Source: Aequorivita soesokkakensis
Lineage (GTDB): Bacteria > Bacteroidota > Bacteroidia > Flavobacteriales > Flavobacteriaceae
DNA: 64,000 nucleotides
NCBI RefSeq assembly: GCF_001641085.1
Contig: NZ_LXIE01000008.1
Location: forward strand, 26,400-90,399
Direction of reading: 5' to 3'
In this document: in pieces, positions 7,840 through 15,733 of the stretch
Numbering within the stretch: the stretch's first letter is position 1
How the letters are laid out: every line of letters starts with the position of its first letter
Translations under genes and position numbers: made by a program
Notes under the pieces: generated by a model
The model's database searches: none
Told to the model about the DNA's origin: nothing
The model's input: the letters and a program-made list of their open reading frames with translations, nothing else

Positions 7840-10044
7840 TTACACTCTGGTAACTTTATCAATTCCGTTTATTTTTTTGATGTTTTCAACCAGGTTATTA
7901 AGAATGGATTTGTTTTTTACAACCACCACAATTTTTCCTGTGAAAACACCGTCATTACTGTCAAAGTGAACACTCTTCATATCTATATGAAGGTTGTTTG
8001 ATATTACTTTTGTAACGCCGTTTACCAAACCTATGGTGTCAATACCCGAAATTTCCAAATTGGCCTTAAACTCCCGCTGCGTAGAATCAATCCATTTGGC
8101 AGGCATAATTCTATAACTGTAATTGCTCTGAAGTTGCAGCGCATTCGGGCAATTTGTTTTGTGAACTTTGATGCCTTCGTTAACCGTAACAAAACCAAAA
8201 ACATCGTCACCCGGAATTGGATTGCAGCAGTTTGCCATTTTATATTCCAGCTTATCCTCGTTTTTCCCAAATACAAGCTGGTCAAACTTTTCGGTTATTT
8301 CTTCTTTATGTACATCTTCGGGTTTATCCGGCTTTCGGATTCTGTTTTTGAAGAAACTTATAAATGCATTGCTTCGCGAAGCGGCAAAATCCTTTAGCTT
8401 TTGGTTGTCAATAATTCCAGCACCCACGCGATAATATAAATCTAAACTTGTTTTCACTTTAAAAAAAACAACCAGTTGGTTCACCGTACTTTCGTCTAGA
8501 TTTATTTTTAAAGATTTAAGTTTTCGGGCCAGGATCTGTTTTCCTTCTTCTGCAAGTTGCTTCTTTTCATCTTTAAGGGAAGATTTAATTTTGGAGCGCG
8601 CACGTCCTGTTGTGGCATAGTTAAGCCAGTTGGCAGTAGGCTTTGCGTTTTCCGAAGTAATTATTTCCACCTGGTCGCCACTTTTAAGTTCGTGGCTCAA
8701 AGGAACCAGTTTTCCGTTCACTTTGGTGCCACGTGTGTGCATCCCGATTTCTGTGTGAATGTGAAAAGCGAAATCCAATGCTGTTGCGCCTTTTGGAAGG
8801 GAATACAAATCGCCTTTTGGTGTGAAGACAAAAATCTCCTTTGCGTAAAGGTTCAATTTAAATTCCTCAACAAAATCTACTGCGCTAATTTCTGAATTTT
8901 CAAGCGTGTCCTGCAGTTTGTTCAGCCAGTTTTCAAGTCCGCCGTCGTCTTTTTCCTTGTTTTTATATTTGTAATGCGCCGCGAAACCTTTTTCAGCAAT
9001 TTCGTTCATCCTTTCGCTGCGAATCTGTACTTCAACCCAACGCCCTTTTGGTCCCATTACAGTAATGTGCAAAGCTTCGTAACCAGTTGATTTCGGGGAA
9101 GAAATCCAATCGCGAAGGCGTATCGGGTTTGGGCGAAAATGGTCCGTAACAATAGAATAGATTTTCCAAGCGAAGAATTTTTCGTTTTCGGGTGTGCTTT
9201 TATAAATAATTCGCACCGCAAATTTGTCATAAACCTCATCAAAGCTCACATTTTGCGCGAGCATTTTTCTGCGGATTGAAAAAATTGATTTTGGTCGGCC
9301 TTTTATTTCATATTGTAATTCCTCTGCATCCAATGAATCTTTTATCACTTTGTTAAATGCTTCAATATAGGCGTCCTGCTCTTCCTTGCTTTCCTTTATT
9401 CGACTCAAAATATCTCCATAAACTTCCGGTTCGGTGAATTTTAAGCCCAAATCCTCAAGTTCGGTTTTTATGTTGTAAAGCCCTATGCGGTGGGCGAGGG
9501 GTGCGTAAATATAAAGCGTTTCCGAAGCTATTTTTCGCTGTTTATCCGGCGGCATGCTGTCCATTGTTTGCATATTGTGCAATCGGTCCGCGATTTTTAT
9601 GATGATTACACGAATGTCCTCATTCAGCGTAAGCAACATTTTTCGGAAGTTTTCAGCTTGCATCGAAACGTCCTCGGACATATTGATATGGGCAATTTTG
9701 GTAAGCCCATCCACAATGCGCATTACCGGAGTGCCGAACATACGTTCAATATCTTCTAAAGAATAGGTTGTGTCCTCAACCACATCGTGCAAAAGCGCAG
9801 CGGCGATTGAAGTTGCGTCCAAACCAATCTCTGAGGCTACAATTTTTGCAACGGCAATGGGGTGAAAAATATAGGCCTCGCCACTCTTGCGGCGCTGCTC
9901 TTTGTGAGCATCAACGGCAAGGTCAAAAGCACTGCGAATCAGTTTTTTATCTTCCTTGCTAAGGGTGCGATAACTGATCTTTAGCAACTGTTTGTAGTGC
10001 TTGGCAATTTCTTTTTTCTCTTCTTCTAGAGCGGCTTCTGTCAT
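7840..10044 (-). CDS. Bifunctional (p)ppGpp synthetase/hydrolase, RelA/SpoT family
   Basis: 734 residues from MTEAALEEEKKE; an upstream Met at 10080 would add 12 residues unlike the family. Domains in order: HD hydrolase near 40-190 with ALLHDVVEDT, synthetase near 230-350 with RLRDWISSPKSTGYEALH, TGS near 395-455 (VFTPKGDLYSLPKGATALDF), zinc/ZBD-like CCNPIPGDDVFGF, and a C-terminal ACT domain. Both catalytic centres retain their key residues, so it should both make and degrade the stringent-response alarmone. It heads the relA-fur-purA run, with only about 27 bp to the fur start. Confidence 0.95.
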   Translation of the reverse strand: MTEAALEEEKKEIAKHYKQLLKISYRTLSKEDKKLIRSAFDLAVDAHKEQRRKSGEAYIFHPIAVAKIVASEIGLDATSIAAALLHDVVEDTTYSLEDIERMFGTPVMRIVDGLTKIAHINMSEDVSMQAENFRKMLLTLNEDIRVIIIKIADRLHNMQTMDSMPPDKQRKIASETLYIYAPLAHRIGLYNIKTELEDLGLKFTEPEVYGDILSRIKESKEEQDAYIEAFNKVIKDSLDAEELQYEIKGRPKSIFSIRRKMLAQNVSFDEVYDKFAVRIIYKSTPENEKFFAWKIYSIVTDHFRPNPIRLRDWISSPKSTGYEALHITVMGPKGRWVEVQIRSERMNEIAEKGFAAHYKYKNKEKDDGGLENWLNKLQDTLENSEISAVDFVEEFKLNLYAKEIFVFTPKGDLYSLPKGATALDFAFHIHTEIGMHTRGTKVNGKLVPLSHELKSGDQVEIITSENAKPTANWLNYATTGRARSKIKSSLKDEKKQLAEEGKQILARKLKSLKINLDESTVNQLVVFFKVKTSLDLYYRVGAGIIDNQKLKDFAASRSNAFISFFKNRIRKPDKPEDVHKEEITEKFDQLVFGKNEDKLEYKMANCCNPIPGDDVFGFVTVNEGIKVHKTNCPNALQLQSNYSYRIMPAKWIDSTQREFKANLEISGIDTIGLVNGVTKVISNNLHIDMKSVHFDSNDGVFTGKIVVVVKNKSILNNLVENIKKINGIDKVTRV

Positions 10045-10175
10045 AAACCTAAAAGTACTGATAAGTAATTTAATTGGCAAGAAAATTAATGGGGTGGGTT
10101 AGGAGGTGGGTCAATTTAAAATGAAGGGAAAGCGAAGTAAAATTTATGAAGAAGATTATTTCTTTTATCCCATTT

Positions 10176-10613
10176 CTATGTTGGAGAATTTTTTGATTCA
10201 ATTAAATTTTTAGTCAGAGTCAAAATATATTCTGCGTTAAATTTTTTCATTTCTTTATTCAGTTTATCACAATCTTTCTGTTCTGGTTTTCTTAAATTTA
10301 GTTTTTTACAAATTCTATAAATCAATTCAATATCGTCTAAATCCTTAATTCCGTATATTTTATGAATATCATCTTCGGGATAAATTGAGAAATTATTTAC
10401 GCGAATAAAATCTCGGATTTCGTCATAAACAACTTCAACATGTTGCATATCAAATCCGCTTTTTACAAGTCGGTTTATAAATTCAGTTCGGGTAAGATTT
10501 GGTCGACTTATATTTAATTTCTGCAAACGGTTTTTATCACGTTCATTTTGAATATATCCGAGAATAACGAATATAAAAATGATTATTCCAATTATGATTA
10601 TTGTTATGTTCAT
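10176..10613 (-). CDS. Small membrane-anchored protein of unknown function
   Basis: 145 residues. An N-terminal hydrophobic helix (residues 2-20, nearly all Ile/Val/Phe) is followed by a soluble, Lys/Asp/Glu-rich domain with IRDFIRVNNFSIYPEDDIHKIY. I recognise no family. The likely topology is a single N-terminal anchor with the bulk in the cytoplasm, because positive residues follow the helix. It stands alone between relA and the divergently read M16 peptidases. Its very AT-rich coding sequence could mean recent acquisition or weak selection. Confidence 0.6.
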   Translation of the reverse strand: MNITIIIIGIIIFIFVILGYIQNERDKNRLQKLNISRPNLTRTEFINRLVKSGFDMQHVEVVYDEIRDFIRVNNFSIYPEDDIHKIYGIKDLDDIELIYRICKKLNLRKPEQKDCDKLNKEMKKFNAEYILTLTKNLIESKNSPT

Positions 10614-10753
10614 AATTTATACTTCTGCTATATATCCGCAATCTACCAAAAAAAGACCTTATGTAATAGTTTAAAATTTCTGTAACATTTTTATCAATAG
10701 AAGGTCTATTAGATTACATTATCTTTATTTTTCTTAACAAAAAACCACCATCT

Positions 10754-12142
10754 ATGAAAAACAAACTGCTGCTGCTTTTGTTTTTGGCAACCGGAATTGT
10801 TGGGTTTGGCCAAAAAAATAACGCACAAAAATCGAAAACCACGGAGTTTAACGTGCCTGTGGAATATTACAAACTGGACAATGGCCTTAAAGTAGTTCTA
10901 TCACAGGATAAATCTTCGCCAACGGTTATTGTTGCTGCCTATTACAATATAGGTTTCCGCATTGAACCAAAGAATCGTACGGGTTTTGCGCATCTTTTTG
11001 AGCATATGATGTTTCAAGGTTCCCAGAATTTGGGCAAGATGGAATTTATTAAACTTGTTCAACAAAACGGTGGGATTTTAAATGGTTCCACTCGTTTTGA
11101 TTTTACTAATTATTTTGAAATCGTTCCTTCAAATAAACTGGAAACCATGCTTTGGGCAGAGGCGGACAGAATGAAGGGGCTTGACATTACACAAGATAAT
11201 CTTACAAATCAACAGGGAGTAGTAAAAAATGAAGTGCGCGTAAATGTTTTAAACCAACCCTACGGCGGTTTCCCGTGGCTTGATATGCCACAGTATGCGA
11301 ACACCAATTGGTATAACGCCCACAACTTTTACGGGGATTTAAAAGATTTGGACGCTGCAAATTTGGAGGACGTGGAAAGCTTCTTTAAAACCTATTATGC
11401 GCCAAACAATGCTGCAATTTCCGTTGTTGGTGACTTTGAAATGGGCGAAGCAAAAGCGTGGATAGAGAAATATTTCGGTGGGATTCCTGCTGTACAGATC
11501 CCTGCGAAGCCGGATATTTCTGAACCACGACAGGAAAAGGAAAAAGAGTTCACTAAAAATGATTCTTTGGCAAACAAGCCAGCATTGGCTGTTGCGTATC
11601 ATATGCCTACGCGAAATACGCCCGAATATTACGCGATGGGTCTTTTGGACCAGATTTTAATCCAAGGTGACAATGCGCTGCTTCAGAAAAAATTGGTGGA
11701 TGAAAAAGGATATACTTCATACGTGAGTGGAGGCATCAATTATTTGGGGAATATGTTCAATTACAATGGCCCAATGCAACTGATGTTTGACGTAACTTAT
11801 GATACCGAAACTTCAAAAAAGCAAGTGATGGATGCGGTTGATGAAGTGATTGATGGGCTTTCAACTAAAGTAAACCAAGAAATGATCGATAATGCCATTG
11901 TGAAAATGCGCTCGCAATTATATGATGATTTGGGCGGGAATTTTGGTTTTGGCCGTGCTGATTTGCTTTGCAGTTTTGCACTTTTTGACGACGACCCTTC
12001 CCGCATAAACACTTTGGAAGACGAATTTAAAAAAGTGACACCGGAAATTGTGAAAAAGACCATTTCAGAATATTTGAGAAAGACAAACCGTACCATTTTG
12101 GTAGTAAACCCACTTTTGGCAAACAACGAAAAAACAAACTAA
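10754..12142 (+). CDS. M16 family zinc peptidase, catalytic subunit
   Basis: 462 residues with a signal peptide (MKNKLLLLLFLATGIVGFGQ). The inverted zinc motif H80-x-x-E83-H84 is present in FAHLFEHMMFQGS, with the distal glutamate in GVVKNEVRVN. Two M16 half-domains follow in the usual order. It is an exported, probably periplasmic or cell-surface peptidase that cleaves unfolded or small polypeptides. One base separates its stop from the next gene, which encodes a related subunit without zinc ligands. In such pairs the two normally form a heterodimer like mitochondrial processing peptidase (family knowledge). Confidence 0.92.
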   Translation: MKNKLLLLLFLATGIVGFGQKNNAQKSKTTEFNVPVEYYKLDNGLKVVLSQDKSSPTVIVAAYYNIGFRIEPKNRTGFAHLFEHMMFQGSQNLGKMEFIKLVQQNGGILNGSTRFDFTNYFEIVPSNKLETMLWAEADRMKGLDITQDNLTNQQGVVKNEVRVNVLNQPYGGFPWLDMPQYANTNWYNAHNFYGDLKDLDAANLEDVESFFKTYYAPNNAAISVVGDFEMGEAKAWIEKYFGGIPAVQIPAKPDISEPRQEKEKEFTKNDSLANKPALAVAYHMPTRNTPEYYAMGLLDQILIQGDNALLQKKLVDEKGYTSYVSGGINYLGNMFNYNGPMQLMFDVTYDTETSKKQVMDAVDEVIDGLSTKVNQEMIDNAIVKMRSQLYDDLGGNFGFGRADLLCSFALFDDDPSRINTLEDEFKKVTPEIVKKTISEYLRKTNRTILVVNPLLANNEKTN

Positions 12143-12143
12143 A

Positions 12144-13529
12144 ATGAAAACTTCAATATATACATTTTTAATAGCCTTGTTAATCGCCGTGCCAAGCATC
12201 GCGCAAAAACAGGAACCACCAAAGGGCGCTGCCCCAAAAGATTTTAACCTTCCGCAAAAAGAAGTTGTGGATTTTGACAATGGCCTGCAATTGGTTATGG
12301 TTCCCTACGGAAGTATCCCGAAAGCAACCATAAGCATCACCTTAAAAACGGGAAATATCAACGAGACCAAAGATCAAGTTTGGCTTGCGGATTTGTTGGG
12401 AGATTTGATGAAGGAAGGCAGTACTGCGGATTATTCGGTAAAGGATAAACTTGCCGGAATGGGCGGAAACCTTAATATTGGCGTAAGCTCGCACAACACT
12501 TCTTTAAGCGCCAGTGTGCTTTCTGAATTTGCTCCCGATGCTTTAAAAATACTTGCAGATGTTTTGGAAAACCCAAAATTGCCACAAAGCGAATTGGACC
12601 GTCTTAAAAATAATATGAAACGAAATCTTACGGTTTCATTGTCCACTCCGGGCTCGCAAGCTAGAAAAGATTTCTTTGCTGAAGTATATCCCAATCATCC
12701 CTACGGAAGGCTTTACCCAACTTCGGAACAAGTGGATTCCTATACATTAGAGGATGTAAAATCTTTTTACGATGCCAACTTTGGCGCACAAAGAACAACA
12801 ATTTACGTAGTAGGGAATTTTGATGCTGAAAAAGTGAAAGCAATTGTAAAAAGCCAACTGGGCGATTGGCGCAAGGGGCCAAAGGAAAATTACCCTATTG
12901 CCCAAGCACAATCCAATGGAAAGATAAAAATAATCGATCGTCCCGGTGCGCCGCAATCTACCATTTATTATGGGCTTCCGGTGGCTGACCCTTCAAGCAA
13001 GGATTATATTCCGCTGGATGTTATGAACACGCTTTTGGGCGGTTCGTTCGGATCGCGAATAACCAGTAATATTCGTGAAGACAAGGGCTATACTTATTCT
13101 CCGGGTAGTGCATTGGTGGCCAATTACAAAAGCGGACTTTGGTATGAAAGTGCCGATGTAACTACCGAATTTACAGGTGCATCCATTGACGAAATTAAAA
13201 AGGAAATTGTGCGCTTGCAGACCGAAGCGCCAAGCAAAGCGGAATTGGACGGAATGAAGAATTACAAATCCGGACTTTACGTTTTGCAAAATTCTACGCC
13301 TTATGGAATTATCAATCAGTTGAATTTCTTGAATGTCCACAATTTGGATGAATCGTTTTTGGTGAACCAAGTGAAAAACATAAATGCAGTAACCCCGCAA
13401 CAGGTTCAGGAAATGGCGAAAAAATATATTCAGCCAGATAAAATGACGCTAATCGTGGTGGGCGATAAGGAAAAAATAAAAGACCAAGTAAAGGAAACCA
13501 TTGCGCAGCCCGCAAAAAAGGAACAATAA
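12144..13529 (+). CDS. M16 family peptidase-like protein, non-catalytic partner
   Basis: 461 residues with signal peptide (MKTSIYTFLIALLIAVPSIAQ). The M16 fold is recognisable (VVDFDNGLQLVMVPYGSIPK, FGSRITSNIREDKGYTYSPGS). At the zinc-motif position the sequence reads LADLLGDLMKEGS, so the HxxEH ligands are absent. The arginine/tyrosine-containing R...GYTY loop that clamps substrate in the C-domain is kept. It should pair with the active subunit encoded 1 bp upstream. An intrinsic terminator follows at 13558-13587. Confidence 0.9.
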   Translation: MKTSIYTFLIALLIAVPSIAQKQEPPKGAAPKDFNLPQKEVVDFDNGLQLVMVPYGSIPKATISITLKTGNINETKDQVWLADLLGDLMKEGSTADYSVKDKLAGMGGNLNIGVSSHNTSLSASVLSEFAPDALKILADVLENPKLPQSELDRLKNNMKRNLTVSLSTPGSQARKDFFAEVYPNHPYGRLYPTSEQVDSYTLEDVKSFYDANFGAQRTTIYVVGNFDAEKVKAIVKSQLGDWRKGPKENYPIAQAQSNGKIKIIDRPGAPQSTIYYGLPVADPSSKDYIPLDVMNTLLGGSFGSRITSNIREDKGYTYSPGSALVANYKSGLWYESADVTTEFTGASIDEIKKEIVRLQTEAPSKAELDGMKNYKSGLYVLQNSTPYGIINQLNFLNVHNLDESFLVNQVKNINAVTPQQVQEMAKKYIQPDKMTLIVVGDKEKIKDQVKETIAQPAKKEQ

Positions 13530-13557
13530 TTAATTAGTTTGATTTTTGTTAAAAATG

Positions 13558-13587
13558 AAAAGCCCAACGAGAGTTGGGCTTTTTTTT
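13558..13587 (+). terminator. Rho-independent terminator after the M16 pair
   Basis: AAAAGCCCAAC and GTTGGGCTTTT form an 11-bp stem with a GAGA tetraloop, followed by a run of T. It ends the M16 operon 28 bp after the stop codon. The A-run on the left also lets it work in reverse for the minus-strand gene at 13628-13984. Confidence 0.9.
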
Positions 13588-13627
13588 ATTTTCCAGTTAA
13601 AAATTAATTTGAGAAGGATTGTTTTGT

Positions 13628-13984
13628 TTAGTTTGACTCTTCGTTGTCCGAAACAGTGTTTTTCGCTAAAAGTTTATTGGAAACTTTATAGGTCGCGGAA
13701 TACGAAAGTCCGGGTTGGCGGGATTTAGATGTTAAAAATGCTTTTTTGTACCACTTTGGGTCGGTGGCTTTTTTTTTGAAATCGTCGTGAGCGACAATTT
13801 CCGAAACTTTGCCGTTTAACCTTGTTTCAATTTTATAAACTCCAATCCCGAAATGCTCTACGCGTTGAAGAACAGTATCAAAATCTGACTCAGAAAAATA
13901 GTGAACGGTGGCTTTGTCAGCTTCTTTATTCAAGTTTTTCAGATCAGTAAATACATTTTTTTCTAAGAATTCTGGTTGTTCCAT
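13628..13984 (-). CDS. Conserved-looking small protein of unknown function
   Basis: 118 residues, soluble, with no signal peptide or membrane helix. It has a mixed charged composition with a central HFGIGVYKIETRLNGKVSEIV segment that looks like a small alpha/beta domain. A basic stretch follows (KKKATDPKWYKKAFLTSKSR), then an acidic/polar C-terminus. I do not recognise a family. The A-rich leader before the ATG supports the start. It is a single gene facing the M16 operon, with which it shares a bidirectional terminator. Confidence 0.6.
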   Translation of the reverse strand: MEQPEFLEKNVFTDLKNLNKEADKATVHYFSESDFDTVLQRVEHFGIGVYKIETRLNGKVSEIVAHDDFKKKATDPKWYKKAFLTSKSRQPGLSYSATYKVSNKLLAKNTVSDNEESN

Positions 13985-14044
13985 AGGTTTGTATAAATTT
14001 TTTTAAGCTGTTTTTCCTCAGTTTTTTGTTGTGCTTAGTGTTTT

Positions 14045-14449
14045 TTATTTCATAAATAACTTCACTTCAATATTATCCCTTTCTGATTTTTGAATAGGTT
14101 TTAAATTCTCATATTCATCTAAATAGCCAAAAAAGTATAAGCGTTCAGTAATTGTCATACTTTTTACTATTTTTTTAATTAAGTCATTTAGTTTCCAATA
14201 ATCTGTTTCACATTTTTCTTCTTCCGGATTTTCAGGAAAAGACCAGCCAAATCGTCTGCTTTCATAATTTAAATATTCAATTAGCATTCTATAATTTTCA
14301 GGTTTATTTCCCTCAATTTCATTTAAAATTTCAGAAGTTCTATCGATGTGTTCGATTACTTTTTTTGGTAAATCTTCTCTTAATCCAATTTCTTTGATTT
14401 TCTCAAAATGGGATTTTAGACTATTTTTTATGTTTTCGAAGTATGTCAT
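14045..14449 (-). CDS. Hypothetical soluble protein
   Basis: 134 residues, predicted all-helical and strongly charged (IKNSLKSHFEKIKEIGLRED, then SEILNEIEGNKPENYRMLIE). No signal peptide, no recognised motif. The composition and the absence of a recognisable domain suggest a cytoplasmic helical protein. It sits 60 bp from the neighbouring unknown gene on the same strand, and the two might be one transcript. The flanking sequence is AT-rich with no clear terminator. Confidence 0.55.
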   Translation of the reverse strand: MTYFENIKNSLKSHFEKIKEIGLREDLPKKVIEHIDRTSEILNEIEGNKPENYRMLIEYLNYESRRFGWSFPENPEEEKCETDYWKLNDLIKKIVKSMTITERLYFFGYLDEYENLKPIQKSERDNIEVKLFMK

Positions 14450-14508
14450 TTTACATTAAGCAAAACATGCGATTAAATACAACAATTGCATTCATTCCTA
14501 TTATATAT

Positions 14509-15675
14509 TTAATTCAAAACAATCTTTTTAGTAACCAAATTCTCACCATTTTTAAAAACTCCTTCATAAATTCCCGCCTGTAAAAAGCTTAAATCCAAAG
14601 TATTGTTTTCATTCTTCAATGTAGTTTTATAAACTATTTTTCCCAAAACATCAAAAACTGTGAGCTCAATATTTTCTTCGGGAAATGAGTTTAAATCTAT
14701 CGTAAATTTTCCGTTCGAAGGATTTGGATAAAAAACAATAGTTGATGCAAAACTGTTTTCCGAAACTCCAAGTGGTTCACGCGCAACCGCAAAATGTAAT
14801 GCCGAACCCAAAGCACCTTTGGTAACTTCAAAAACATACTCTGGGTCCATATTTTCAATAATATCGTTTGGTGAATGCGGATAGGGCGATTCGTTGGCTT
14901 CGTATAAACCGGTAATCACTTCGCCATTATTTTCAAAAGGAATATAATCAGAAGCATAAGCGTTTGAAATTTGGGTCTGCAAATTTGAATACAGCCCAAA
15001 ACAGTTCGCCATTTCCTGAGTTGCCTGTGCCGATGGGGCATTGTTAGAGCTAGGCGGCGAATCTTCATCACGCTCGCAAACAATAGTATTATTGTTCATT
15101 CCAGCAACCCCGCCAACTTCATCTATATTTAAAACCAATTTGATGTCCAAATTTTGTGGGTTTACGGTATGGGTTACGTAATAATCACTGCCAATCAGCC
15201 CTTCTTCCTCGCCACTAAAGTGGATAAATTTGATGGAGTATTCGGTATCTACATCTTTCAGCAATCTTGCAAGTTCCAGTATCAGCACGGTTCCGCTACC
15301 GTTATCGTTGGCACCGGGACCGTTTATGGTATCGTAATGGCCGTCAATTATTAGAAAGGTATTTGGATAAACACTACCAGTTTTTGTAATGATGATATTG
15401 GAAGTTGTTTGCCCAGAAACATTGAAATCCTGTGTTTCAATAGCTGTGTACCCCAGGCTTTGGTAACGTTGAATTATCCAATCTTTGGCGTCTTCAATTT
15501 CGCTGCTTCCGGGTTCTTTTACTCCAAAATCAACTAGTGTTTCTAAATCATCGAGAAGGTTAGAGGCGGAAACGTTTTGAACAATTCCATCATAATACGG
15601 GTTGTAAACCTGTGAATTGGTACTTAAAAATGTAAAAAGACAAAGTAAAACTGCTAATTTGGGAAATGAATTCAT
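14509..15675 (-). CDS. M28 family metallopeptidase with T9SS type A sorting domain
   Basis: 388 residues: signal peptide (MNSFPKLAVLLCLFTFLSTNSQ), M28 catalytic domain at about 40-295, and a T9SS C-terminal domain at about 305-388. Zinc ligands are visible in DGHYDT, GANDNGSG and FSGEEEGLIGSDYYV, with later Asp/His in the same order as aminopeptidase S/Y. The tail has the classic pattern FYPNPSNGKFTI ... VFDVLGKIVY ... LQAGIYEGVFKNG ... KKIVLN. The protein should be exported across the outer membrane and released or anchored at the surface, trimming amino acids from peptides. Confidence 0.92.
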   Translation of the reverse strand: MNSFPKLAVLLCLFTFLSTNSQVYNPYYDGIVQNVSASNLLDDLETLVDFGVKEPGSSEIEDAKDWIIQRYQSLGYTAIETQDFNVSGQTTSNIIITKTGSVYPNTFLIIDGHYDTINGPGANDNGSGTVLILELARLLKDVDTEYSIKFIHFSGEEEGLIGSDYYVTHTVNPQNLDIKLVLNIDEVGGVAGMNNNTIVCERDEDSPPSSNNAPSAQATQEMANCFGLYSNLQTQISNAYASDYIPFENNGEVITGLYEANESPYPHSPNDIIENMDPEYVFEVTKGALGSALHFAVAREPLGVSENSFASTIVFYPNPSNGKFTIDLNSFPEENIELTVFDVLGKIVYKTTLKNENNTLDLSFLQAGIYEGVFKNGENLVTKKIVLN

Positions 15676-15733
15676 CGAAAAATTTATTTTTTGTGAAAGT
15701 ATTGCTTTTTGATTGAAAATGGGAAAAATCTGA

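Noticed and set aside
9490..9962. Overlapping plus-strand frames inside relA
   Set aside because: The RelA/SpoT motifs on the minus strand are unbroken over this stretch, so these are chance frames.
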